Program-made: the position numbers and the translations under genes | Assembly: GCA_911728455.2 (NCBI GenBank) | Contig: OU452235.1 | Coordinates: 11,580,634-11,644,633 of the forward strand | Direction of reading: 5' to 3' | DNA from: Marthasterias glacialis | Taxonomy: Eukaryota; Echinodermata; Asteroidea; Forcipulatida; Asteriidae | Length of the DNA: 64,000 bases | The notes under the pieces: model-generated | What the model was told of the DNA's origin: nothing | Databases searched by the model: none | The model's input: only the letters and a program-made list of their open reading frames with translations | In this document: positions 21,870-34,100 of the stretch, piece by piece | Position numbering within the stretch: the stretch's first letter is position 1 | How the letters are laid out: each line of letters opens with the position of its first letter

Positions 21870-22913
21870 ATGGAGATATCTACTGTTTCTACACATGCAT
21901 CTCAGCCAATGGATAATTCTGACTATGCTGCATTCTATGTGAACATCATTATTGGTTCACTAGGACTGATTGGCAATGCATTTGTCTGTCTGGTCATGCT
22001 GAGATATCGAAGCGTCTTCAACTCCACAACCAATAAGCTCATCATCCATCAATCTATTGTGGATTTTCTGGGTTCTTTTGTGTTCTTACTCAGCCTTTTT
22101 CTGTTTGTATCACCGCCAAGTCAAGTACCAGACAACATCTTTGGCTCCCTGTACTGTAAACTGTGGTGGTCAGAGTGGTCGCAGTACAGTATCTACTGTG
22201 TTTCTACCTACAACTTAGTTGCTATATCCATCGAAAGATACTACGCAACATGTCAACCGGTCAGACACCGTAACATTTTCTCAAGCCAGCGGCTTAAAAT
22301 GATCATGGCTGCAACCTGGCTGTTTGGCTTGATACCAATTCTACATTTGATTCCCATAACATATAAAACCAAAGATGGATGTGACGTCAGCTGGCCAAGC
22401 CATACAGTCCAGGTTGTTGTGGGTTTATTTATTGTCTACAGCATGACCATTGTCTTCCCAATGGTCGCCATCATATTTTCCTACACCAGAATCATCTTGG
22501 TGCTCCGCAAGCGGTCACAGGCCAGGGTTGGTGACAACAACCAAGACGCAAGAAACATGTTGACTAGAGCCAACAAAAACGTTACGATGACCTTATTTGT
22601 GGTGGCAATATTCTTTGCCATCTGTTGGACACCAATTAGTACCGGCTACATGCTGTACAACATTAGCCTGAGTGATAACTTTGCCAACGCTACTCTGAAT
22701 GCCATTGTGGTCTTGAATCTTTGCATCAATCCATTCATCTATTGCTTCACCTATGAACGCTTTCAGAAACAAGTCAAGAAGATGTTGTGTGGTGGACGTC
22801 AGCGCAATGCCAACCGCGTGGACACCACTAGTGGACCAACAAGGCAGGAAGCAACAGCTTCAACAATCACCGGGGGAAACATTGCTATCTTAGTACCAGC
22901 TCACAACACTTAA
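21870..22913 (+). CDS. Receptor F: rhodopsin-like (class A) GPCR, single exon
   Basis: The gene encodes a 347-residue seven-transmembrane receptor that is nearly identical to C. TM3 starts EWSQYSIYCVS, ECL2 is of the KTKDGC form, and the tail is type 3. The open frame extends to 21834 without an ATG, so the conserved MEIST start is used. Differences from C are scattered single residues, for example LFLFVS in TM2. C and F are the clearest paralogous pair from the cassette duplication, and their 3' flanks match for over 1 kb. Confidence 0.93.
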   Translation: MEISTVSTHASQPMDNSDYAAFYVNIIIGSLGLIGNAFVCLVMLRYRSVFNSTTNKLIIHQSIVDFLGSFVFLLSLFLFVSPPSQVPDNIFGSLYCKLWWSEWSQYSIYCVSTYNLVAISIERYYATCQPVRHRNIFSSQRLKMIMAATWLFGLIPILHLIPITYKTKDGCDVSWPSHTVQVVVGLFIVYSMTIVFPMVAIIFSYTRIILVLRKRSQARVGDNNQDARNMLTRANKNVTMTLFVVAIFFAICWTPISTGYMLYNISLSDNFANATLNAIVVLNLCINPFIYCFTYERFQKQVKKMLCGGRQRNANRVDTTSGPTRQEATASTITGGNIAILVPAHNT

Positions 22914-24130
22914 TCACGTGACTGCAGGTGGCGTGTTAACGGACACACAAACGAAGGCCTTGATAAATGCATTTTAAAAATGTCTATGGGATGCTTTCAA
23001 CAGAAGTGTATACACACCAGAACTATTTACTTGGTACAAGGTCAACTGCAGGTTATACGTAAACACGCCCAGTAATCCAATTATGTAGCGTGCACTGTGC
23101 ATGCACTCACAGTGTTGTTTGCCCCATACAAAGAGGTACAAAAGGTACTGGAATTCATGCTCGAATTCTCCCTTTTACCCTAAGTCTAGATCTTCGTCAT
23201 TTTGTCGGACAAATGAGGTTTACGACATATGGATAGACTGCCGTGATTGTTTTCTATTGTATACGGCATTGGAGGTAAGTGCGATATCCCAGCATGCCAA
23301 GGCTGATTATCGACCATGGCTTACATATTCACAGTAAAAACAAATCACATTTTCTCAAATGAGAACAAGAAACCCCAGTGCAATTTATGTGAACAGTTGC
23401 TGTCTTTACATGGTTTACTTATGTCATTTCACTGTGTACTGACAATTTGCTGTAATCTGTTAGCATTACAAATATTTGATATCATCAGTGTTTAAAAAGC
23501 TGTCAGATTGTGGCCTTTGTAAAACTATGGCTTCGGTTAAGGCTTCTGCTTTGGCTGTGTCAGTTATTTTGAAGTCGGTACCAAGCTTTAAACAGGCGGA
23601 CTGTGCCTAAGCTGGAGCCAGGGTTTCTAAAAGGCCTTGGTGCAGTTACACAAGATGGTTGCCAGGCATTCTATTAAAAAGCTTTTTGGTAGAATGTATC
23701 CTTCTATTTAAGCACAATTATGTAGCACCTTTTATGTGCAGGAGAGTGTAGACCAATGAAGCACAGGCAAGGTTGAAAGCACCGGTCTCGACACGGACTT
23801 GACTAGTACACACGTATACAAACTAGTAGGCAGCCTGTTAACCAGTCTAGGGAACATTTTGATACATTTTGAACATTTTGACTGTTCACTATCATTGTTT
23901 ATTGATTCCCATTTGGGACTTTTTTAAAGAATTGTTTCAGTGGTGTGTAATTTGAACTATACGCTGGTCCAGCTTTAGGTTTGATATTTTTCATCATTTT
24001 TATGCTCTTTTAATTCTTTCATCCTTTCTTTAACGTTTGTGCCGTTCTAAATTGTACAGCACCAAGAGATCCAGATAAATATGGATGTACATGTAAGGCA
24101 CTTTATAAGCATTGTTATTATTATAAGTGG
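22914..24130. repeat. C/F-type 3' flank after receptor F
   Basis: No gene seen. It matches 11272-12980 without the MITE; the uninserted site is at about 23254. It ends in the same LINE-like tail (GGCACTTTATAAGCA with ATT repeats) at about 24090-24125, which marks the right edge of the receptor array. Confidence 0.7.
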
Positions 24131-24149
24131 GGTAGAGGTTGAGTATTTT

Positions 24150-24319
24150 AAGGATGCTTGCAGGAAGATGGCAGGCGGCAGGAGGCAAGAAAACAGATAA
24201 GCAGTTGGCAGAAATACCCTGAAAATGAAATTTGCTAAACCTATAAAGTCAGAACTACATATAAATAATGCGATCTCACACACCCCTAGCCCAGATTGAT
24301 TTATACCCCCATACTATAC
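24150..24319. other. XRN1 intron 27 sequence next to the receptor array
   Basis: Unique-looking sequence with purine-rich AGGAAGATGGCAGGCGGCAG at about 24162. No exon was found here or further left within the window. Confidence 0.5.
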
Positions 24320-27300
24320 CTGGTTGTATTCCAATGATCACACCGTGTAGACCTAGCGGAACGCTGAAGCCTTCCCTGACGTTGATCACCCGGTCAAACA
24401 GCTCATGCTCTGCCTCAGGGTCTGGTATCAGGTTTCCTAGGTAATGAAGGGGCTGTCAAGTAAACACACACAAACAGCCTGGAATTAGCTTGGGAAGGAT
24501 TATATTGAATTGGCACAGTAACGAGGGGAAAGTTATTTTTAATGACTGGCCCAACAACTAACTTCTTGATGTTGACCTTAGCATACGAGGACTAAAACTG
24601 TTTGCTCTGGTCAGCACCCATTTTGTCAAGGCCACACTTGCCATTTGGAATAAACTCCCTGCCTCACACTCCGTCAAACCACATCTTTAGACATCTTCAA
24701 GAGTAAACTGAAATCTCATTTGCTTCGCTGGTTATTTGAATTTAACACTTGAGCATGACTTCTGTTTTTCACACACACTGCTTGTTTTGTGGTAGGTGCC
24801 TTAATTGGGTTTATGGATAAGTGCACTTTTTACGTCTATATTCTTATAACTATACTAGTCAAAACCTTGATAATAATCACACCAGCACTTTTCAAAGCCA
24901 CCACTTCTTCAAAAGAGATTAATTGCACCGTGTACCCACATATTAACTCAAATTGCAAAACTTGTTAAACTGTGATCTATTTCTAAAAAGAAAATCTGAA
25001 GAACTGGGGCTCAAAGCTGTAAAATATACAACACTAACTAAGTTTTTATGTGACTCAAAAGTAAGTAATATATCAATAAAACTACAAATGTGATATGTCT
25101 TGCAAAAGAAGCTTGCAAATCTTTGTTTCATTTATATATGATGTCCTGTACAGAAAAGTAAGCAAAGGTAAAAAAATTGTGCCGTTGTGCTGAAAATTTT
25201 ACACACTCTGGTGGTTATCAGATCCAGAGAGTGGTTTGTCAGGGGGCTGAGAGTAATTAGAAAATCAAATACGCATGCATTGGATTAATTTTGCCAGAAG
25301 AGCGCAAGATCCCCCCACTGCCCCCACCCCTTTTTCGCAGAACCCCCTGGATCCGCCCCTGGTTGTCTCGTATGATAGATTCCTACCCGATAGAGGAGAT
25401 GAGGCCGGACAGCCATCTTCTGTTTCCTGACTTTCTGTCGTAGACTCTGTAGCAAGAAAAACAACAAGAAACATTAATCACAAATGGTAACAGGACACAA
25501 CATCATTTGGGAAAACACTTCCATTTGGGAGCCTTTGAGATACAGGTCCCCTTTGAGATGCTAAAGCGGCAGTAGACAAACTTGTAAATGTTCGTTATTT
25601 ACATAATTCTTGGCATACACACAAGATTTATGGATTATTGGATTTTACCTGGTAGGTTTGTTACCATCTAGCGTCTCTAAACCTCTCCCGTTATTTTTTG
25701 GTGGCTGGGCTTTAAGAGTATGAGTTTGAGTCCCGGTCATACCGGTCATGGTTTTGTGTCCTCTGACAAACATCATGAAATGCTTCTCCACACCCAGGTA
25801 TATAAAATCAGATTTACCGGACCATGCCAGGAACACCAGGGGAAATCCGTACTCTTAGTGAAAAGTGCACTGGGTTCCTGTACATGCGATACACAACACA
25901 CACGACATATTGATTTAAGTCCCATCTGAAGAACAATACAATTATGGTTAAGTTTCTTGCTCAAGGACACAGGTGCAACAATCGGGACACAAAACTACAC
26001 TCCTGCAACACCAGAACTTGAGTCCAGAAACAAGCAATCCAGGTGAACTTCATAACAAATTAAAACCTTAAAAGGGACCTGTATCTAAATTTGAAAATGC
26101 AGTAAATCAGAAGTACATAATTTTATGACTACCTTCTGCACTTCCTCTTCGATCAACTTAACTATCGGCTCGTCAAGATTCTTCTGACCGATGGAGACCT
26201 TTGACACTTTAGCACATGGTAAATCAGAGACAAAGTCTTGAAGCTCCTTCATCCGTCCAGACTTTCCTTTGAAGAGGTCGTCCTCAAAAAAACTGTCATC
26301 TCGGGGGTGTTGGCTCAGGTAGGCAAACACTTCCGGGAACCTAATAACAAAACGAATAAGATCCTTTTAAGACAAATACTACTCCTGGGTGGTACAATAT
26401 TCTTAACTTTCAAAAAAGTACAGGGACTTCCAGAATTTTCAAGAATTTCCCCTTCTTTTTATAGTCTTTGAGAAAGACTCTGCTTGGGTCGAAACGTCAG
26501 GCTGTTACCACTTTTGTCATTAAAACCACAAGCCATTTTTGTTTGAGGGGTGTGATTGTACTAGAATGGAAAATCGTGAAAATAAATAGCGGTCTCCTCT
26601 TGGTCTAGAGATGAAATGCCTAAACCTCCAGGGTGTTATATTTTAGAGGATTTACAGACTCTCTACATCACCACAAATGGAAACCATCAGATTTGGCAAA
26701 AATGAACATAGCGCATGCAAATGGCCACAAGATTTGACCTACATATTTTAACACTTGGCCAAAAAAGTCAAAGGAAAGGTCATGTACTAAATTGACATTT
26801 TCCAATGTTTCCCATATGGACATACTGTCTATATTTACAAAACAACATCTGTTTTTATATTACATTTCCAGAGATTTTAAGTTAACAAAAACCCACAAGT
26901 TATGTTTGGGCTTGTTGTGATGACTATACAGAAATGGATGACTCCTTAAGGGTTCATGGATCAATCCATAGACTTGCACCCGAGTACGCACCACCCACAA
27001 CATTCAGCCAGTGATTGGTCTTCCTTTGACCTCAGTGAGGGCGCTTTTTAAGAATGTGGCATCCTATGCAAGAGGTCTTATTGAAGTGGAAGGTCTGATA
27101 TCAACAATTCAGAGAGACAATATTGTGACTAACTTAGTCATGTAGTCCTTGATGACGTCAATAACTTTGGTGGAGTACAGCCAGGTTCCAGACTCGTCCT
27201 TCTTGGAGTAACCCTGTATCTCCTGACTTGTCTTGTTGAACTTCAAATTCAAACCAATGTTAAAATTCTTGGAAGGACCCACTGAGGAACTGTCGAGGTA

Positions 27301-28198
27301 TAACGACAAAAGAAAATCATATAAATTTCAGTTTCATTAAATTATACGAGGAAAAGCATCAGATAAAGTTCCAGGCAAATCCCCAAAACAACCAACAGAG
27401 ATGAACTAATGATTGTTTGGTAGTATTTCACCCGTTAGAAAATGTAGCCCCCACGAGTGGCTTGTTCTCTAATGCCCAAGCCCTAGCCCAAGCCCTAGCC
27501 CATGCCCTAGCCCTAGCCCAAGCCCTAACCCTAGCCCAAGCCCAAGCCCTAGCCCTAGCCCAAGCCCAAGCCCTAGCCCATGCCCAAGCCCATGCCCAAG
27601 CCATAGTCCAAGCCCATCCATGCCCAAGCTCATGCCCTAGCCCATACCCAAGCCAATGCCTTAGTCCCAGTCCAAGCCCTAGCCCATGCCTTAGCCCAAG
27701 CCCAAGCCCAAGCCCAAGCCCAAGTCCAAGTCCAAGCCCATGCCCATGCCCATGCCCAAGCCCTAGCCCAAGCCCAAGCCCAAGCCCAAGCCCATGCCCA
27801 TGCCCAAGCCAAAGCCCATGCCCATGCCCATGCCCAAGCCCTAGCCCTAGCCCATGCCCTAGCCCATAACCAAGCCAATGCCCTAGTCCTAGTCCAAGCC
27901 CATTCCTATGCCCAAGCTCAAGCCAAAGCTCAAGCTGTGGTTATGAAAAGGGCCATACTGTGTTTACTCAGCATCTCTTGATTTAAGACACAAGCGCCAA
28001 TCAAATTAATTCTGTTGTTGGGGATTGTAAACTTGCTTACGAAAAGAAACAGACAAAATGAAGAATTCAAGAGGGAACTGACCTGGACCTGGATCCTCGG
28101 CCGACAAAGATGGTTCCTGATAACCGAGATATGATCAATGATGTGAGACCCAGACGTTGGCCTATGACATAGGCTGGAAGGTACTGGACTTCATGACG
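24320..28198 (-). CDS. XRN1: XRN1 exons 23-27: winged-helix and start of SH3-like domain
   Basis: Residues 911-1134. Exons 23-25 match the winged-helix region ([38 protein letters not shown]). Exons 26-27 begin the SH3-like domain ([34 protein letters not shown]). The rest of that domain and the long disordered tail, which binds decapping factors in other animals, are not in the window. Confidence 0.93.
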
Positions 28199-31100
28199 CT
28201 GAAAAAGAAGACATGCTATAGCATTTACTTAATACTAAAATGAAGACTTGCATCATTTGGATAAAAAAGAAATATCACATGATTTCTCAACCTTTTACTT
28301 GAACAAAACAGTTGGCAGGTATGAGTTCTCTCAGGCCTCCGTGCCTGTGTCCATGAACAAGTCATCCAGCATGGGGTGAACAGCTTGATAAAGTTGGTCC
28401 CTGATCCCACAGTTTACCCCAAACTTACCTCCTGGGAGTTCTTCACGTGACTCAAATTAGGTTCCACGGGAACCGTGAACAACACTCGCACCCTGCCGTT
28501 CTCTATCTCCATCACGTTGCCCTGGCAACCGTAGTTAGGCGAGCCAAGCATGAAACACTGGGAGTTTGTCGGGTACACCTCTTCCAGGGTTTTGAACTGC
28601 TGGAATGTGGAGTCATGAACAGCTATGTCCTACATGGAGAATTTATGATATGATAAAAGGCTGGGAATTGTTTTTATTTACAGTCCGGAACTCAATTAGC
28701 AAAGATGTTAACCATCTTATAACGAATCATAGTACTTTAAATCAGACATCAAACAAAAATCTTTGTAAATGTATTTTAAGCCTCCCTCTCTTGGCAACAT
28801 TTTCCAGTGAATACTATTCATGTTTTATCCATACACCTATACTAGTTGTAATTTTTACCCATACACCGATGTGTGTTAAGCACTGTATACTCAGTACTTT
28901 CCTGAGTCCTATGAAAAAAATATTCACAGGCATTTTCCTTAGGTGGGAATCGAACCACGACCCCCGCCATTCTAGAGAAGATGTCTTACCAACTAGACTA
29001 CCGAGACTGCCCGGCAGCTAGAGGCAGTTTGAATCCTATTAGCAGCGGGTACCGCAACCATTATAATAGATGTTAATTTTTGCATCGGGATAACGAATAT
29101 TAGTTGTAATTGCTACACACCTATAGCTACTGGGCAATCTTGGTGGTCTAGCGTTAAGACATCTGCTCTAGAATGGCAAAGGACGTGGGTTTGATTCACA
29201 TCCGAGTAATATGACTGTGGATTTTTTTATTGCAAGACTCTGGGAAGTACAGAGTATACAGTGCTTAAAACATATGGGTGTATGGGTAAAACACAAACAA
29301 TATTCTTTACCCCCGATATGCTGAAAACTTCCCTCCTGGTAAGCAAAATTGATCGAGTGGAAAAATCTCAATCGCCTCAGAACAAAAACTGGTAGATCCA
29401 AAGCTACATTAGCCCCATGGTGTTACAATACTGGCCCTATCATCTGTGAGTGCAGAGAAGCAGACCACACCATGGAAAACAACCATCTGAATGCTTTGAA
29501 GACACAAAAAGAAAGAAGAAAGCCTCTTGATTTACCTTAACCAGCATCTGATAGGCAAAGGGCACTGGGCGAAGGGCCCACTGTTTCTCTAGTGTGATAA
29601 TTCCGTTCACTCCACTGATGTATCTGTCATATCAAGATGTCAGGAGGAAATTCAGTTAATCACAGAGGCAAGAAGTATGTGACAGCATTAAGGTTCACAT
29701 CGCTAAACATTTGGAAATGATCTAAACAAAAAAAATGACAATATTTAACCTGAAAACATATTATTTATCAACTTATTTGAAGAGCTGTCTTGAAAATTAT
29801 TTCCGTCTTAAATACTGTTGCATGCAAACAAACCAATCCAGCAGTGGAGGAACCAATCCTGTTGTCTTTATGCCAGGCACGTGGGTATGTGCCACATCCA
29901 CGAGACTTTGAATCTTTGTGTCAGATTATGTGAGAGGCCATTCCAAAAATATAGAGCAAGTTCGATCAAGGACCACAGTTAACCATAGTTTGACTAACTC
30001 TGATCAAACTCAGGCTAGTCCACGATGGTTGGACTAGTGTAGTCGACTATTTGCGACCAGCCGTGACGTGACATGACTAGAGTCGTTCGCACTTCGACTT
30101 CAGTGCACATGCACTACATACGTCACTAACCAACCACTAGTTAACCATTGGTTCTTGATCGAACTTGCTCTGAATTGTTTTCGTCCACACAATTTCTATG
30201 GGCTCCTGGTCATTTCACCAACCAACCCTAGCTACCTTAAATCCTCCATGGTTTGATCAATTCAAAAGCCTTCAGTTGGTCACTGCTACTGTTGGTCCAA
30301 ATAGCAATTAAGTCAGAAATGGCCATTAGTCAGTTTGAGGCACAAGTTATTCTTGTTCTTACCTTCTTCCCATGAGAGGACATGCGTACACGACAACATA
30401 GGTTGGCCCAATCTTCACTCCTTTCCTCTTGTGATACCTGTCACAAAACAGCAATTCAATGAACACATTTTAAAAGTATTTTTCATGAAACAGCAGTTGG
30501 GTCGAGTTATGTATAATGTAGAAAAATAGCGCATTCATCCATGGCATTATGAATGAATTTCACATGGAACAGCAGTTGAATAAAGTCTGGATCACACTTG
30601 GCGGAAAAGGTAAACTGCAAATGAATTCTACAGTGTATTTAAAATTGCAGCCCAAAAATTTGCCAAATCAAAATGTAATCTGCAATTGCATTTATTTTGA
30701 CAGGAATGTCTATTTTGACATTACAACTGACTGTGAAAGTATGACGCAGTTAACTTAAAACCTACAGCATGTTTCCAAACCGACATTCTCTAAAAGTTTG
30801 CATGGAAGTATAAGGAAGCTCCATTTTGAAAAGGTACCTTTCTTGGATAGCTTTGATGTCCCTCACCCAAACACCGGCGTCAAAATCTGACATCTCACGG
30901 GACTTGAAACCCGACGGCTTATCGGCCGAATCAGAACCCTGCACCTTGGAATCTTCAAGTTCATACCTGGAAGAAAGGTCACGAGAGGTCAATGGAAGAA
31001 AAGTCATGAAAGGTCAATAGAGAGTCAATGAAGGGTCACATCAATTTACCACCTTTGGTATAGACCAATCTATTTGAGATCAATTTCATATGTCTTGGTA

Positions 31101-34100
31101 CCGGTGTTTTCCCCCCTCTACTAGGTCGCTTTTATGCTTGTGTACCCCGTAAGGCGCAGGCTTTTACTCACGTCACGCTGGCATATTGTAAAGTTGTGTC
31201 AATATCATTGGTTGAAGATGACCATGGTGCGTTAACAAAATGAATGCTGGGCGTATTTCATCCCGGTAATGGCAGAAAACACTGGTACAGGACATTCCCA
31301 ATGGATTTGTCTATGACAGATTAATCCTAACCAGCCCCAATCCTCCAAATCAATCTCACTGTTCAGTTGGAATTTGAAGGATTTGGTACAACATCCAATC
31401 ATCATTGCCGAGTTATCACTGAGTTGAGTGTTATAATTAATCAATTTTGGAGAGCTCCTAGTCAGAACACAAAGGGATGAAAGGTGAAATGTATTGTCTT
31501 TCTATTTTGCCACCACATTTTTCGAAAATTTCTTAATTTTGTATTGTCCTTGAATCTCACATGAGAGAGGCTCTGTGCAAAAACATTGTATCTCAGCGCC
31601 TAAGGTTTTGTGTGGGCATCCCGAATAATTTTAGCGAGATACAACGTTTTTACACTTTCAAACTCGCATGTCACGTAAATGCTTTTTAGTGCACTAACAT
31701 GTTGACATCATAATTGCTTGTTATGGACATTTTGGTCGGTGTCACAGAAATGAGTGAAAAATAAAGTTTCGTGTAAAAAAACAAAAACAAAAAAAAAACA
31801 GACAAAAGTGAAGCACATTTTTAAAAAGGGATGGAGCTAAAAAAGTACAATGGTTTGTGAAGACTGAGAATTAAGGAAGACTAGTGAAGATATTGCACAC
31901 CTCAGAACATCGTCTGCCACAGCAACGACACGGACTTCTCTGAGATGAGGCCACTCGGCAAAACAGGTCTTTCCTAAAAGTTCCTTGGCAACATCCTCTG
32001 ATTTCTGTAATGAATGCAAATGAGTTACGCAAACGAAACATATTTAGTCCAGTAGATATTAAGTGCAATACTTATGGCAGTTGCATGCACTTTGTGGTAA
32101 AAGCATGAAACTTTGTACAAGTGTAAATTATACCAAAACATGAAAATTAGATATAGGCCCTTTTCGAAAACAAGGCTTAGGCTCAGGCTCTGTCAGTTGT
32201 TTAGAAAACGTGCGCTTTCATTATGGGGCTTCAAACAGGCGGACAAAGCACAAGCCAGAGCCCAAGCCAGAGCCCAAGCCGGAGCCCAAGTGGAAGCCGT
32301 GGTTTTAGGAAGGGTTTAAGGCCCGTTTCAAACGTCGCGCTCTTGCCATGTCGAATTCAAATCATTTGAGTTCGGCAATAGCGCGGCATTGGCGCGGCAG
32401 TGGTTTCAAACGCCATGCTTCTGCCGAACTTTGCCAATAGCACTGCAGGGCCTGTCAATCCATGGTCGAGCTAAGCCTCTGCCGCACCGAATTCCAAAAG
32501 TGATTTCAAACGTCGTGCTCCTGCCATGTAGAATCGAAAAAAAATGTTACATTTGAATTTGACACGTTTGAAACCGGCCTTAGTGTTATCTCTGAAATGG
32601 CTTTCAATAATTGCCCAGTGTAATGAGTATGCAACAGATTATGCAAGAGCGATGTGTGCAGCGACGACAGCACATGTTTTAAAGCCTTTTTTTAATTGTG
32701 AATCAATTCATCTAGATTTCAAGACACCTGTTACCAAAGTTTTGTCTGAAACATTTATCAAGGTTTTGAAGAAAAAGATTGCATATTTTCTGAACAATGC
32801 AAAATCACTGGCATTAAATGTGTTGAAAACACATGTATGCACTAATCCGAGCATGATGTTTTACACAAGTGCGACATGACAATAGTGCGTCAGCGCGTAT
32901 TTTGTACCAATCAGCATGGAGGCTTCAGTCTATAGACAATGTAGAAGGAATTATTTCTCAGAAAGACTGGCATCAGTCATGAGGTATTGCTAAATTTCCA
33001 AATCTTTCATGTTTTAAAAAAGGAAGTCAAAATCAACAATCAAGGAGAATGACACAAATATTTACTTACCACATCAGGATTTTCTGTCTGGACGGTCAAG
33101 ATCACACTATCCCCTCGACTGTTCTGCTGAAAAATCTTAATATCATCTTTCTTTAATGTACTCTGCGGGAAGTAAAATACAAAAAGTATAATTGGACTTT
33201 CACTTGTTAATGCACTCTGAAGGAAGAAAAATACCCCCAAAATAAAGCCTTACTTTCAAGAAGTATTTCATCGTGTGCCTGGTAAAAGGGCGTAACGACA
33301 AGTTCACGGTAAACAGGTGTAAGCAAGTGATGTAAAATTTTAGGTTTCAATAAAACTGAGCGGGAAAGTTTGATCAATTTTTTGCCATTCAAAATGGGAA
33401 GGTTAAATTCTGCATGGGAATGGGAAAAACATGTCTTTGGGTTAATTCTAGCAACAACAATGTAACAATAATGTCATATTTTTTATGTCAGGGACCATTT
33501 TATTGCTTACATCCTTTTAATACTGGGGCGAAATACTTCATGTGCTTGGTAAAAGGCGTAAGGCCTTACGCCCTTTTAGCGGGCACATGACGATTTGTTT
33601 GCATAGCTCACTGCATAGTCTACAGTTTGAAAGTTGATTTAATGATGCAGTTGAATGAAGATGATGTAAAGATGGGAAGCCAGGGATGTAGACCCCAGTC
33701 ATCGTGCACCATGTTGCTTATTTATCACTCATTCCAAAGAAACCAAAACGAGGTTAGAGGGTTTAAAAAGTCTGCTCCATGTATCTAAAATCATACAAAC
33801 AATGAATTTAAAGTGATTCAGGGTTGGGAAGCCAGGGAAGTAGACCCAAATCATTTTGCACCATATTGCTTTTCTATCACTCATTCCAATGTAACCAAAA
33901 CGAGGCTGGAAGGAAAAAAATAGTCTGGTACCTATAAATGAAATAACAAATTACAAACTCACAGTGAAATTAAGGTGATGCAGGGTTGGGAAGCCAGGAA
34001 AGTAGACCCCAAACATGACTCCCTTGCACAGACCATGATAAAGCTTGCTGGGGTGGAGATGGAAGGCATCCTTGGCTATCTCAACACACCTGGGCAGAAC

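Noticed and set aside
27417..27878. Open frames of 150 and 82 codons on opposite strands
   Set aside because: Both are by-products of the hexamer repeat (Pro-Ser, Ala-Gln and Trp-Ala runs); they lie inside an XRN1 intron and have no complexity.
28930..29010. tRNA-like head considered as a tRNA gene
   Set aside because: It does not close an acceptor stem and is followed by a SINE tail found in two other places; it is a SINE, not a tRNA gene.
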